47,188 nt of DNA from Verrucomicrobia bacterium ADurb.Bin006 (GCA_002071485.1 MWFF01000067.1:1-47188); one strand, 5' to 3'; positions 24,426 to 33,258 are shown, counted from the first letter of the stretch. Notes: generated by a model from the letters alone, not told the origin. Made by a program: numbers and translations.

Positions 24426-25415
24426 ATGAAATCATCTCAATACATAATACTGACGGTTTCGGTCTTGGGCATCCTCTCGCATGGCTTCTCCCCATCCGCC
24501 TCAGCCCAGAGTTCCCCGGATTGTATTCCCCCGCCCACGGGGCTGGTCAGTTGGTGGAGAGCGGAGGGCAACGCCGGGGACAGCGAGGGAAGAAACCACG
24601 GCGTGCTTCGGGGGACAGTCGGGTTTGCACCGGGCCTGGTTGGCAAAGCATTTGTCTTTAACTATGGCTGGGTCGAAGTGGCTGACACTCCCGAGCTGAA
24701 CTTCGGTGACGGGGCACCGATGACGATCGAGCTTTGGGCCTATCGGACGGGGGCCCACGGAACGATGCACTTCATCGGCAAACGGACCAAATGTTCCGGC
24801 GCGACGCATTCCGACATGAACTATCAAATGGGGTTCAACGAGACCTGGGGTGAAGGGATGTTCTTTGGCGCCGGTGACACCGAACACCAGGCAAGCAACG
24901 GCGCGCCCATGCCGCGCTATACTTGGATTCACGTGGCGGGTGTTTTCGACGGGACGAACTTGCTCCTGTACACCAACGCTGTTCTGGCGGCATCGCAACG
25001 GTCCACGCTCGGGTCAATAAACACAGCGCCTCTTCTCATCGGCGGTTCAGACGGTTGCGAGCCGTTTATCGGCCTCATCGACGAGGTGTCGCTTTACAAC
25101 CGGGCGCTCTCAGTTGACGAGGTGCAGGCAATCTACAAAGCAGGCAGCGCCGGAAAATGCTTCACAGCGATGTCGCCTTCGATCCGTGTCGTGCAGGTGG
25201 AGCTTTGCTGGCAAAGCGTTACGAACACGAGCTATCAAGTGCAGTACCGCTCCGACCTGACCGCGAATCTCTGGACCCCGCTCGTCGAGTGCATTCAAGG
25301 TCGTGCTGGGACAACCTGCGTGCAGGATACGGTTCTTCCTGGAGATGCTCAGAGATACTATCGCGTGGTGCCCACGAATTGTGTCCCGGCACTGTGCAAT
25401 CCATCACCCGAATAA
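24426..25415 (+). CDS. Exported LamG-domain protein
   Basis: This is a 329-residue protein with a signal peptide (SQYIILTVSVLGILSHGFSP, cleavage likely after SASA). Residues about 35-240 are a LamG/concanavalin jelly roll (GLVSWWRAEGNAGDSEGRN, VEVADTPELNFG, FIGLIDEVSLYNRALSVDEV). The last 80 residues form a small beta domain (VELCWQSVTNTSYQVQYRSD, then LPGDAQRYYRVV) common after LamG in verrucomicrobial exported proteins. There are several cysteines in the C-terminal part. It probably binds a carbohydrate or surface component. No catalytic domain is present, and no partner gene is obvious. Confidence 0.88.
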   Translation: MKSSQYIILTVSVLGILSHGFSPSASAQSSPDCIPPPTGLVSWWRAEGNAGDSEGRNHGVLRGTVGFAPGLVGKAFVFNYGWVEVADTPELNFGDGAPMTIELWAYRTGAHGTMHFIGKRTKCSGATHSDMNYQMGFNETWGEGMFFGAGDTEHQASNGAPMPRYTWIHVAGVFDGTNLLLYTNAVLAASQRSTLGSINTAPLLIGGSDGCEPFIGLIDEVSLYNRALSVDEVQAIYKAGSAGKCFTAMSPSIRVVQVELCWQSVTNTSYQVQYRSDLTANLWTPLVECIQGRAGTTCVQDTVLPGDAQRYYRVVPTNCVPALCNPSPE

Positions 25416-25479
25416 CAGGATAACACGAATGCCAGAGCCAGACCCTGGCCGCCACGTGCCGCATCACACAGCGGAAGCG

Positions 25480-25884
25480 TCAGACTGCAACGATTTGTGC
25501 CGGGGTCATTAAGCCCGGCGTACCCGCAAGCCCGGGCGGGATTGCGCTCCAGGGGTCGATTTGCCTGAGTTGCTCGGGTTCGGTCTGAGCATCCGAGACG
25601 CCGGTGATGCGGTTAAACCAACGATACATCGCCTCTCGGTTCTCCTGCGAATACCCATGCGTGGTCGGCCCGGTGTACAGCGCAATCCGATCCTCCGCGC
25701 CAAGGAGTCTGTAGAGCCTCTTCAGGCGCGCATAGGCGGCCTCCGATCCGCGGATGTCAAAGTAATCCCGTTCCATGCGGGCCAGTCCATGCGAGAAGGA
25801 CTGGTAGGCATCGCTGGCCTTCCCGTTGCAACCGTGTTGAAGTGCAGGTGGATTTCGATTCTCCGTTCGCTCGTCAGATTTCAT
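25480..25884 (-). pseudogene. C-terminal fragment of an acetylxylan-esterase-like hydrolase
   Basis: The central part (ERDYFDIRGSEAAYARLKRL, YRLLGAEDRIALYTGPTTHG, YSQENREAMYRWFNRITGVS) matches the region around the catalytic histidine of exported alpha/beta hydrolases of the acetylxylan-esterase type; the histidine is in THGYSQENREAMYRWF. The nucleophile-elbow half is absent. After DAQTEPE the sequence diverges (QLRQIDPWSAIPPGLAGTPG) to a stop. ATG 25884 can open the frame, but the first 45 residues are unlike the family. I read it as a decayed fragment. Confidence 0.6.
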
Positions 25885-26063
25885 GGCCGAATCCTCATGT
25901 TCGAAGGGCAAAACAAATCCGCACTCGAAGGTCCCCGTCAGCGTACAATCGTCCCAGGCCTTTATAAGTGCACGCACTGCCCGATTCGGGTTTCATTTGC
26001 CGCGTCACGTACCAACAGTCAATCGAACCAGACTCGACGGTGCGCGTCGGCAGTGGACTGTAT

Positions 26064-26091
26064 TTGCTCGACTCGATCTGAACTCTTTAAT
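26064..26091 (+). promoter_or_regulatory. Possible sigma-70-type promoter of the nfeD-flotillin operon
   Basis: TTGCTC (26064-26069) and TTTAAT (26086-26091) are separated by 16 bases, and the -10 box ends 29 bases before the ATG of the NfeD gene. It lies in an unusually AT-rich patch for this genome. Likeness only. Confidence 0.35.
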
Positions 26092-26120
26092 AAAAGCACG
26101 CACACAGACACTCTGGTGCT

Positions 26121-26678
26121 ATGGACTTCCTGATCTATCTCAGTTGCCTGGGGGCGGGCCTGGTCTTCACGATCTTGAGCGCGGTCCTCGGTCACTTCTT
26201 CGGCGGCGACCACGGCCATCTGGACGGCAGCGGCGGCCATGCGGAGGCGGGCATCGATTCGAGCGACGCGCCGGGCGTCTCGGTGTTGAGCCCGACCATC
26301 ATCTGCTCGTTCATTACCGCCTTCGGCGGATTCGGCATCATCTTCCATCAGATCCCCGCAACGCGGAATCCGGTCATCAGCGCGCCGCTGGCGGTGCTGG
26401 GTGGGATAATCGTGGCGTCCGGTGTGCTGGCCGTGTTGAGGCAGTTGTTCCGCCGCACCCAGAGTTCGAGCGAATCGCGTGTCGCCACCCTGGTCGGCGC
26501 CGTGGGCACGATCATTACGCCGATCCCCGCGCACGGGGTGGGCGAGATTGCCTACGTGCAGGGCGGCACCCGATACACCGCGCCGGCACGCACGGAAGAC
26601 GGCGTTCCTCTGTCGAACGGGACTTCGGCGCGGATTACACGCATTGCGGGAGGCCAGTTTTACGTGACTACAGGCTGA
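26121..26678 (+). CDS. NfeD-family membrane protein (YuaF-like)
   Basis: This is a 185-residue protein with an N-terminal transmembrane helix (FLIYLSCLGAGLVFTILSAV), a His/Gly/Asp-rich loop (GHFFGGDHGHLDGSGGHAEA), two further helices (IICSFITAFGGFGIIFHQIP and SAPLAVLGGIIVASGVLAVL) and a C-terminal OB-fold domain (ATLVGAVGTIITPIPAHGVG). This is the short NfeD type encoded next to flotillins. It is 62 bases upstream of the flotillin gene on the same strand, the same order as B. subtilis yuaF-floT, where the two cooperate in membrane-fluidity control. The His-rich loop could bind metal, which is speculative. Confidence 0.88.
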   Translation: MDFLIYLSCLGAGLVFTILSAVLGHFFGGDHGHLDGSGGHAEAGIDSSDAPGVSVLSPTIICSFITAFGGFGIIFHQIPATRNPVISAPLAVLGGIIVASGVLAVLRQLFRRTQSSSESRVATLVGAVGTIITPIPAHGVGEIAYVQGGTRYTAPARTEDGVPLSNGTSARITRIAGGQFYVTTG

Positions 26679-26740
26679 ATCGCCATTCGCACCGACGGAT
26701 TGCCGCAACACTCGAGCCATACTCAACCCGATCAATCCAA

Positions 26741-28267
26741 ATGAACATCATGCCGCTCCTCGCCCAAGTCAATTTGCTGGAGAAATTCTGGGTGGTCGCC
26801 GTCGCCCTGATCGTGCCGATCGTCGTGATTATCAGCATCGTGGTGGTGCTGAGCCGCTACACGAAGGTGGGCCCAAACCAGGTGCTGATCATCTCGGGAC
26901 GCAAACACGCCTACCGCGATCCGGATGGCAGCGAGGTCAAGCGGGGATTTCGAATCGTGAAAGGCGGCGGCACATTCGTCTATCCCGTCGTCGAGAAGGT
27001 GGACATTCTCTCGCTCGAGCTGCTGACGATCGACGTCCAGACGCCGGAAGTGTACACGAGCAAGGGCGTGCCGGTGAAGGTGGACGGCGTGGCGCAGATC
27101 AAGGTGAAAGGCGATGACATTTCGATTGCCACCGCCGCCGAGCAGTTCCTGGGCAAGAGAACGGACGAAATCCGCAACATTGCCACGCAGACCCTCGAAG
27201 GCCATCTCCGCGCCATTCTCGGCACCATGACCGTCGAGGACATTTACCAGAACCGCGATGCGTTCGCATCAAAGGTCCAGGAGGTTGCGGCGGGCGACAT
27301 GGCCAACATGGGCCTGGGGATCGTCAGCTTCACGATTCGCGACATCCGGGATGGCCAGGGCTACCTCGAAGCCCTCGGCAAGCCGCGCATCGCCCAGGTC
27401 AAACGCGACGCCGTCATCGCTCAGGCCGAAGCCGACCGCGACGCCCAGATCAAGTCCTCGCAGGCGACACAAGCCGGGCAGGAAGCCAAGTTCGCCGCCG
27501 ACACCAAGATCGCCGAGGCGCAACGCGACTATCAGACGAACGTGGCGATGTATCAGGCGGCGGTGAACCAAAAGAAGGCCGAGGCCGACCTCGCCTATGA
27601 CCTGCAGAAGTTCAAGACCGGCCAACTCGTAAAGGCCGAGGAGGTCCAGGTCCAAATCATCGAGAAGCAGAAGCAGATCGAACTGCAGCAGCAGGAAATC
27701 CTCCGCAAACAGCGCGAACTCGAAGCCAATGTGCAGAAGCCGGCCGACGCCGAGCGCTACAAGGTCGAGACCCTGGCCAATGCGAAGAAATTCCAGCTCG
27801 AAACCGAGGCTGCCGGCGCCGCGTCGGCCACCAAGGCGGCCGGCTTCGCCGGCGCGGATGTGGCCAAGGCCACCGGCATCGCGGAGGCCGAGGCAAACAA
27901 GGCGCGCGGCCTCGCCGAGGCGGCCATCATCGAGGCGCAGGGCAAAGCGAACGCCGAGGCGATGCGGCTCAAAGCGGAGTCGTTCAAGCAGTACAACGAG
28001 GCGGCGGTCATCGAGATGATTGTCCGCGTGCTGCCGGACGTGGCGGGCAAGGTGAGCGAGCCGCTTTCGAAAACCGAGAAGATTGTCATCATCAACTCGG
28101 GCGGCGGTCTGGGCGGCGGTGCCAGCAAGCTGACCGGCGACGTCACCCAAATCATCGGCCAACTCCCGCCTGTGATCGAAAGCCTCACCGGGATCAAGTT
28201 CGAGCGGCTTCTCGAACAGGTGCCGGCGCTCAAAAAAGCCATGGGCAAGCCGGACAAGACCGAATGA
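26741..28267 (+). CDS. floT: Flotillin (SPFH/band 7) family protein
   Basis: This is a 508-residue protein from ATG 26741. One N-terminal transmembrane segment (FWVVAVALIVPIVVIISIVV) is followed by the SPFH/band 7 domain (GPNQVLIISGRKHAYRDPDG, then SLELLTIDVQTPEVYTSKGV and TIRDIRDGQGYLEALGKPRI). A long Ala/Glu/Lys-rich coiled coil runs from about residue 230 to 430 with EA repeats (AKATGIAEAEANKARGLAEA), and a glycine-rich C-terminal region follows. Flotillins oligomerise to organise functional membrane microdomains. The NfeD gene upstream is the standard partner. A 69-aa protein starts 3 bases downstream, suggesting a longer operon. Confidence 0.94.
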   Translation: MNIMPLLAQVNLLEKFWVVAVALIVPIVVIISIVVVLSRYTKVGPNQVLIISGRKHAYRDPDGSEVKRGFRIVKGGGTFVYPVVEKVDILSLELLTIDVQTPEVYTSKGVPVKVDGVAQIKVKGDDISIATAAEQFLGKRTDEIRNIATQTLEGHLRAILGTMTVEDIYQNRDAFASKVQEVAAGDMANMGLGIVSFTIRDIRDGQGYLEALGKPRIAQVKRDAVIAQAEADRDAQIKSSQATQAGQEAKFAADTKIAEAQRDYQTNVAMYQAAVNQKKAEADLAYDLQKFKTGQLVKAEEVQVQIIEKQKQIELQQQEILRKQRELEANVQKPADAERYKVETLANAKKFQLETEAAGAASATKAAGFAGADVAKATGIAEAEANKARGLAEAAIIEAQGKANAEAMRLKAESFKQYNEAAVIEMIVRVLPDVAGKVSEPLSKTEKIVIINSGGGLGGGASKLTGDVTQIIGQLPPVIESLTGIKFERLLEQVPALKKAMGKPDKTE

Positions 28268-28270
28268 GCT

Positions 28271-28480
28271 ATGACAGGATCGCCTGAGCTCAATCTCGAG
28301 ACCATCCGACTGGCCTACGACGGCAAGAAGGAAGGGCGTCTCACCAAGTGGACCACGACCGCGTTTCGGGCAAAGGTTCCCGCCGGCTGGCTGGTGGTGA
28401 CGTGCGGCAACACCGGCCGCAGCGGCATCGCCTTCTATCCCGACCCGAAGCACGAATGGGACGGCGGCAGCATTGGTTGA
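28271..28480 (+). CDS. 69-residue protein of unknown function
   Basis: This is a short soluble protein without signal or membrane segment (ELNLETIRLAYDGKKEGRLT, then VPAGWLVVTCGNTGRSGIAF and YPDPKHEWDGGSIG). I recognise no family. Support for a real gene comes from its position 3 bases after the flotillin stop, normal codon use and its end next to the start of the carbonic-anhydrase-like gene. WTTTAFRAKVPAGWLV followed by IAFYPDPKHEW reads like a small beta domain. The function is unknown. Confidence 0.65.
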   Translation: MTGSPELNLETIRLAYDGKKEGRLTKWTTTAFRAKVPAGWLVVTCGNTGRSGIAFYPDPKHEWDGGSIG

Positions 28481-28484
28481 GTGC

Positions 28485-29135
28485 ATGCGTCTCCTCGAAG
28501 CCATCGTCGACGCCAACCATCGCGCCCTCAGCGGCGACGAACAGGCCGGGCTGCGCCCGCACGAGTGGGCCGACGCCCTCCCTTTGGTGGTCTTGACCTG
28601 CTTCGACCCCCGGTTGCATCCGCTGATGCCGGAGGTCCTCGGAGTTAGAGAACCCGATTTCATCTGGCTCACCAACGCCGGAAACGTCGTCACCGGGCCG
28701 CTCAGCAGCACCGTGCGCTCCCTGGCGCTGGCCTGCGGCATGCATGACGGCAAGGAAATCGCGGTCCTGGGCCACACCGACTGCCGGTTCTTTCAGCCCG
28801 TTCGCTTCCTGCTCGAAGGGCGCCTCAGGAGCAGAGGCATCCACCTGGGCGCGGCGGCGGCCAGACTGGACGAGTTTCTCGGGCGTTTGGTCAACGAACG
28901 GACCAATGTCCGCACCGCCGTCCAGCACATTCGCCACAGCCCCCTCATCCCCCGCGCCATCCCGGTGCATGGGCTCATGGTCGACATCGAATCGGGCCAG
29001 CTCGAATGGGTCGTCAACGGTTACGATGCCCAGCCGGCCGCCGAACTCAGGCAGCAACCCCTGCCGCCGCCCGAGGCGCCCCTCGACCCGGGTTTCCGCA
29101 TTTCAGGTGATCTGCCGCCGATCGGAACGACTTAG
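28485..29135 (+). CDS. Beta-carbonic-anhydrase-like protein
   Basis: This is a 216-residue protein from ATG 28485; a TTG at 28473 overlaps the previous stop and is an alternative. The zinc site of beta-carbonic anhydrases is present: TCFDPR gives the first cysteine and the Asp-Arg dyad (CxDxR), and LGHTDC gives the histidine and second cysteine (HxxC). Also seen are IWLTNAGNVVTGPLSSTVRSLALACGM, matching the conserved RNAGN region, and HGLMVDIESGQLEWV near the end. The middle is diverged and the last 30 residues are Pro-rich. It probably hydrates CO2, though activity is not certain. It is the last gene of a tight run after flotillin and the 69-aa protein. Confidence 0.85.
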   Translation: MRLLEAIVDANHRALSGDEQAGLRPHEWADALPLVVLTCFDPRLHPLMPEVLGVREPDFIWLTNAGNVVTGPLSSTVRSLALACGMHDGKEIAVLGHTDCRFFQPVRFLLEGRLRSRGIHLGAAAARLDEFLGRLVNERTNVRTAVQHIRHSPLIPRAIPVHGLMVDIESGQLEWVVNGYDAQPAAELRQQPLPPPEAPLDPGFRISGDLPPIGTT

Positions 29136-29251
29136 AGTTTTTGAGTTCGACGAAAACCTTTCCGGAAACTCGTGTTGGTGTTGGTGTGACTGCAATGATC
29201 CGGGACTTGCGCCGGGATTGGTGTTCGTGCGCAAATCCGTGTCGAATCCCT

Positions 29252-29277
29252 CACCGATTCAGGGCGGAACCCAGATT
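29252..29277 (+). repeat. 26-bp dispersed repeat (second copy at 337-362)
   Basis: CACCGATTCAGGGCGGAACC followed by CAGATT differs at one position from 337-362. The two copies are nearly 29 kb apart, both in non-coding DNA. It is possibly part of a larger degenerate repeat. Confidence 0.6.
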
Positions 29278-29489
29278 AGGCAGAAGCCAGTTTCCAATTC
29301 AAATCAACGCCGCTGCAGCGGCGCCCACGGGTCAGGGACTGCGGCGTTGCGCCGATTTCATGTCGCGATCGCGACACGGAATTGGGCTAGGACTGGTACA
29401 AGTACCAGGCAATGAAGACTGTGAGAGTCTCGGACTCTGGAGCAGCACCCGACTCTGTTGGATGTATCGGCGGCGCCGGCGCCCGTTAA

Positions 29490-29531
29490 CCCGGATATTC
29501 ATGAGGCTTCGCGGGGTCTCATATCCGGGCT
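29490..29531 (-). repeat. AGCCCG palindromic repeat, short member
   Basis: CCCGGATATTCATGAGGCTT ... CTCATATCCGGGCT can fold into a stem (CCCGGAT with ATCCGGG, ATGAG with CTCAT) with a small bulge. The central CGAAGCC/GGCTTCG matches the other members. It lies 110 bases before iorA. Confidence 0.6.
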
Positions 29532-29640
29532 CCGGATTGTTTTTTCTGGCAAATCCTCCCCGCTTCTCCAATCCTGCTGCTGCCAACCGAGATTGCGCCA
29601 GCGCCGCGGCGGCCTGACGCAGCCGTAGGCATTGCAACTC

Positions 29641-31335
29641 ATGTCCGCCACTGAACGCATATTGTTGAACGGGGACGAGGCGATCGCATTGGGCTGTCTC
29701 CACGCTGGCGTGGCTTTGGGGACAGGCTACCCCGGCACGCCATCGACGGAAATCCTCGAGTCCTTTTCCAAGATGGGCGGACGCGCCCAGTGGTCGCCCA
29801 ACGAGAAAGTCGCGTTTGAAGTCGCGATCGGCGTCGCCTACGCGGGCGCGCGCGCGCTGGTGACCATGAAGCACGTCGGCCTCAACGTGGCCGCCGATCC
29901 CCTCTTCACCGTGGCCTACACCGGCGTCAGCGGCGCCCTGCTGATCGTGTCGGCCGATGACCCGGGCATGGCCTCGAGCCAGAACGAGCAGGACAATCGG
30001 CATTATGCCGAAGCCGCGGGTGTCCCGATGCTCGAACCCTCCAATTCGCAGGAGGCCTACGATTTCGTCTTCGCGGCAATCGAGATTTCCGAGCGATGGC
30101 AAACCCCGGTCCTGCTGCGCGTCACGACCCGCGTCTGCCACAGCAAGACAGTCGTCCGCCCCCGTTCCGTCCAAGTCCAGCCGCCGGCTCCGCATTTCGT
30201 CCGCGACATACCGGGGCGCGTCATGATCCCTGCATACGCCCGTCCGGCCCACGGCCGCCTGCGCCAGAAGCTGGCTGAGATCCAGGCCTGGAACGAGACC
30301 TCGGATTTGAACCGTGTGTTGCCCGGAGACCCGGCCCTGGGAATCATCACCTCCGGCGTTTCCTACGCCCATGTGCGCGAAGCCGCGCCCAAAGCCTCTG
30401 TTCTCAAGCTCGGTCTCACCTACCCGCTCCCGCTCCGCCGCGTGGCCGAGTTCGCCCGCGGCGTGGTCCGGTGCGTGGTGATCGATGAGGGCGATCCGTG
30501 GCTGGTCGATGCGTTGCGCGCTGCCGGCATCCGCGTCGAAGGCAAGCCGGACATGTACCGCTTCGGCGAACTCAACGTGCCGCGCGTCCGGCGCATCCTC
30601 GAAGGCGATGTCAGCCCGGAATCCAAGCCGCCTCCCGGCAAACCGCCCCAACTGTGCGACGCCTGCCAATACCGGGTGGTGTTCGACACACTCCGCCGCC
30701 ACAACTGCATCGTGGCTGGGGACATCGGGTGCTACACGCTGGGCGTGCTGCCGCCGTTCGAGGCGATGGATTCGTGCGTCTGCATGGGCGCCAGCATCGG
30801 CGTCGGCCTGGGCCTGCGCCACGTGCTGCCGCCCGACGAAGCTCGGCGCGTTGTCAGCGTGATCGGCGACAGCACCTTCGTCCACAGCGGCATCAGCGGG
30901 CTGGTCGAGATGGTCTACAATCCGCCCCCGGGCGGCCACGTGTTGATCATCCTGGACAACTCGACCACCGCAATGACCGGCCACCAGGAACACCCGGGGA
31001 CCGGACGCACACTCGATCACGAACCCACCAACAAGCTGGTCATCGAGGACCTGGCCAGCGCCCTCGGCGTCCGCCGCGTCCATGTGGTCGAACCCCGCGT
31101 CGGATCGGAGGATTTTGAACGCATGCTGCTCGAGTGTCTGGCCTCCGGGGAACTGTGCGTCCTCATCGCCCGCCGCCCGTGCATCCTGATCGCCAAGCGC
31201 CTCAAGGAGTTGGAGCAACGCCATATCGCTCCCAAATCGCCGCCCGCGAGCACGGGAGTTGCCGCCGAGGCCACCTGCTGCTCGAGCGCCGTTCCGGCGG
31301 GCGCAGGCGCGGATCGACTCGAGAGCGGAATCTGA
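29641..31335 (+). CDS. iorA: Indolepyruvate:ferredoxin oxidoreductase, alpha subunit, without ferredoxin domain
   Basis: This is a 564-residue TPP-dependent subunit from ATG 29641. With IorB it should oxidatively decarboxylate aryl pyruvates to aryl-acetyl-CoA (or run in reverse) using ferredoxin. The N-terminal pyrimidine-binding domain has ALGCLHAGVALGTGYPGTPS and VTMKHVGLNVAADPLFTVAY. The TPP pyrophosphate domain has CVCMGASIGVGLGLRHVLPP, VIGDSTFVHSGISGLVEM and LDNSTTAMTGHQEHPGTG. Family members normally end with two [4Fe-4S] CxxCxxC motifs; here, after VLIARRPCILIAKRLKELEQ, the tail carries only a CC pair and stops. Neighbouring frames show no such motif. iorB starts 2 bases downstream, and paaK and an ACT gene follow. 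Confidence 0.93.
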   Translation: MSATERILLNGDEAIALGCLHAGVALGTGYPGTPSTEILESFSKMGGRAQWSPNEKVAFEVAIGVAYAGARALVTMKHVGLNVAADPLFTVAYTGVSGALLIVSADDPGMASSQNEQDNRHYAEAAGVPMLEPSNSQEAYDFVFAAIEISERWQTPVLLRVTTRVCHSKTVVRPRSVQVQPPAPHFVRDIPGRVMIPAYARPAHGRLRQKLAEIQAWNETSDLNRVLPGDPALGIITSGVSYAHVREAAPKASVLKLGLTYPLPLRRVAEFARGVVRCVVIDEGDPWLVDALRAAGIRVEGKPDMYRFGELNVPRVRRILEGDVSPESKPPPGKPPQLCDACQYRVVFDTLRRHNCIVAGDIGCYTLGVLPPFEAMDSCVCMGASIGVGLGLRHVLPPDEARRVVSVIGDSTFVHSGISGLVEMVYNPPPGGHVLIILDNSTTAMTGHQEHPGTGRTLDHEPTNKLVIEDLASALGVRRVHVVEPRVGSEDFERMLLECLASGELCVLIARRPCILIAKRLKELEQRHIAPKSPPASTGVAAEATCCSSAVPAGAGADRLESGI

Positions 31336-31337
31336 CT

Positions 31338-31841
31338 ATGACGGCGACGGTAACCAACATTGTTGTGGCCGGCCTGGGCGGCCAGGGCGTTCTCAAAGCC
31401 AGCGATGTGCTCAGCGACGCCCTGCTGCGCGCCGGACACGATGTCAAGAAGAGCGAAGTCCACGGGATGGCCCAGCGCGGCGGATCTGTCCGAAGCGATG
31501 TCCGGTACGGCCCTGAGGTGTTCAGCCCCATGGTCTCGCCCGGAGAGGCCGACTACCTGGTTGCGCTCGATTCGAGCCAGGTGGATGTCTGTCGCCACCT
31601 GTTGCGACAGGGCGGCATTGTGATCGCGCCCGACGCCATCGAGGCCGCCGCGCTCCCCAATCGACGCAGTTTGAATGTCGCTCTGACGGGCGCCCTGAGC
31701 GTGCACCTCGACTTGCCCGCGGAACTCTGGACGGCGGCCTTGCACGCCAATTTCCGCCAGGACTTGTGGGCGGCAAACGAGCAGGCGTTTCGACTCGGAC
31801 GCCTCAGTCAGAACGGCTCAGCAAAACATGCATCGACCTGA
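31338..31841 (+). CDS. iorB: Indolepyruvate:ferredoxin oxidoreductase, beta subunit
   Basis: This is a 167-residue gamma-type domain of 2-oxoacid:ferredoxin oxidoreductases. IVVAGLGGQGVLKASDVLSD near the start and KKSEVHGMAQRGGSVRSDVR are the family signatures, and the CoA-interacting domain continues to the end. ATG 31338 is 2 bases after the iorA stop. Typical IorB proteins are slightly longer (about 190-200 residues). It is part of iorA-iorB-paaK-ACT. Confidence 0.93.
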   Translation: MTATVTNIVVAGLGGQGVLKASDVLSDALLRAGHDVKKSEVHGMAQRGGSVRSDVRYGPEVFSPMVSPGEADYLVALDSSQVDVCRHLLRQGGIVIAPDAIEAAALPNRRSLNVALTGALSVHLDLPAELWTAALHANFRQDLWAANEQAFRLGRLSQNGSAKHAST

Positions 31842-31908
31842 ACCCAACGCGCAGACCGGGGCTGCGACCGTCTCCTGGCCGCGCCCTCCCGATCGCAACT
31901 CAACCGCC

Positions 31909-33234
31909 ATGAGCAAGAACTATCAACCCGGCCCGTTCCATCCTGCGAGCGCGATGGATTATTTGCCATTGCCTCAACTGCGCGATTTGCAGTTCCAACG
32001 CCTCCGCGCAATGGTACAGCGGGCCTGCGATCGGGTGGCCCTGTTCCGCCAGCGGATGGAGGCCCGCTCGTTGAAGCCCGCCCACCTCGAGACGCTCGAT
32101 GACATCGCCAAGCTCCCCTTCACGGTGAAGACGGATTTGCGCGACACGTATCCGTTCGGGCTCTTTGCGAGCCCGTTGACGGAAATCGTGCGTTTCCACG
32201 CCTCGACTGGCACGACGGGCAAGCCGATTGTCGTGGCGTACACGCAAGAGGACCTGAACGACTGGACGCAGGTGATGCTCCGGAGCTTCGCGGCGTGCGG
32301 GGTGCATCGCGGCGACATCGTCCACAACGCCTACGGTTACGGGCTGTTCACCGGCGGACTGGGGGCGCACTACGGGGCCGAGGCGCTCGGCGCCAGCGTC
32401 ATCCCAATCTCCGGAGGCAACACCGATCGCCAGGTCATGGTGCTCCGCGACTTCGGCGCGACCGCCATCTGCTGCACCCCAAGCTACTTCCTCCACCTCA
32501 TCGAGCGCGCCGCCGGCATGGGCATCAACTTCAAGGATCTCCCCCTCCGCGCCGGCATCTTCGGCGCCGAGCCCTGGACCGAGTCGATGCGCCAACGCAT
32601 CGAGGCGGAAAGCGGCATCAAGGCCTACGACATCTACGGGTTGTCCGAAATCATCGGCCCCGGCGTGGCGATGGAGTGCTTGCACCAGGCGGGTCCGCAC
32701 ATTTTCGAGGACATGTTCTACCCGGAGATTATCGATCCCGAGACGTGCGAACTGCTCCCCGATGGGGCCGAGGGCGAGCTGGTCCTGACCACGCTCTGCA
32801 AGCGCGCCATGCCGATGATCCGTTACCGGACTCGCGACATCACATCGCTCAACTCAGAGCCGTGCGCCTGCGGGCGGACGCTGCGGCGCATCCGGCGCAT
32901 CGGGCGGCGCAGCGACGACATGCTGATCATCCGCGGCGTGAATGTCTATCCATCGCAGATCGAGTCGGCTCTGCTCGCCGTCGAGGGCGCCCAACCGCAT
33001 TACCAGATTGTAGTCGACCGCCAGAAGGGGCTCGATGTGCTCGAAGTGCAGGTCGAAGTCACAGCCGAGCTGTTCAGCGACACGGTCGGAGGACTCGAAA
33101 AACTCCAGGCCAAGCTGAGTCGGTCGGTGGAAAGTGTCACCGGCCTGCGCGCCGAAGTGCGTCTGGTCGCCCCTCACACCCTCCAGCGCAGCGAAGGCAA
33201 GGCCAAACGCGTGATCGACAAACGGAAGATGTAA
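31909..33234 (+). CDS. paaK: Phenylacetate-CoA ligase
   Basis: This is a 441-residue adenylate-forming enzyme that makes phenylacetyl-CoA (or another aryl-acetyl-CoA) from acid, ATP and CoA. ATG 31909 (MSKNYQPGPFHPASAMDYLP) is the likely start; ATG 31828 would overlap iorB. Motifs are the P-loop HASTGTTGKPIVVAYTQEDL, CTPSYFLHLIERAAGMGI, YDIYGLSEIIGPGVAMEC, RYRTRDIT and IGRRSDDMLIIRGVNVYPSQ; the C-terminal lysine lies in EGKAKRVIDKRKM. Downstream of iorAB it can interconvert the acid and CoA-ester forms, in aryl amino acid breakdown or, in reverse, in reductive synthesis from aryl acids. Confidence 0.94.
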   Translation: MSKNYQPGPFHPASAMDYLPLPQLRDLQFQRLRAMVQRACDRVALFRQRMEARSLKPAHLETLDDIAKLPFTVKTDLRDTYPFGLFASPLTEIVRFHASTGTTGKPIVVAYTQEDLNDWTQVMLRSFAACGVHRGDIVHNAYGYGLFTGGLGAHYGAEALGASVIPISGGNTDRQVMVLRDFGATAICCTPSYFLHLIERAAGMGINFKDLPLRAGIFGAEPWTESMRQRIEAESGIKAYDIYGLSEIIGPGVAMECLHQAGPHIFEDMFYPEIIDPETCELLPDGAEGELVLTTLCKRAMPMIRYRTRDITSLNSEPCACGRTLRRIRRIGRRSDDMLIIRGVNVYPSQIESALLAVEGAQPHYQIVVDRQKGLDVLEVQVEVTAELFSDTVGGLEKLQAKLSRSVESVTGLRAEVRLVAPHTLQRSEGKAKRVIDKRKM

Positions 33235-33258
33235 ACCGGGTCCCGTCTCAAGAAAGGC

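Larger units (their letters stand above)
29136..29640. other. Gene-free spacer with repeats
   Basis: About 500 bases without a gene I can support. It contains a copy of the 26-bp motif also found at 337-362 (here 29252-29277), the perfect small palindrome CTGGTACAAGTACCAG near 29393 and one member of the AGCCCG palindromic repeat family (29490-29531, separate entry). It precedes iorA and may contain its promoter, but no clear -35/-10 pair stands out. Confidence 0.5.

Noticed and set aside
26019..26735. 238-codon open frame on the minus strand opposite the NfeD gene
   Set aside because: The plus-strand NfeD protein has membrane helices and an OB-fold, and sits beside flotillin. The opposite frame has no domain.
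29332..31224. 630-codon open frame on the minus strand
   Set aside because: Antisense to iorA, which has clear motifs; the composition is that of a shadow frame.
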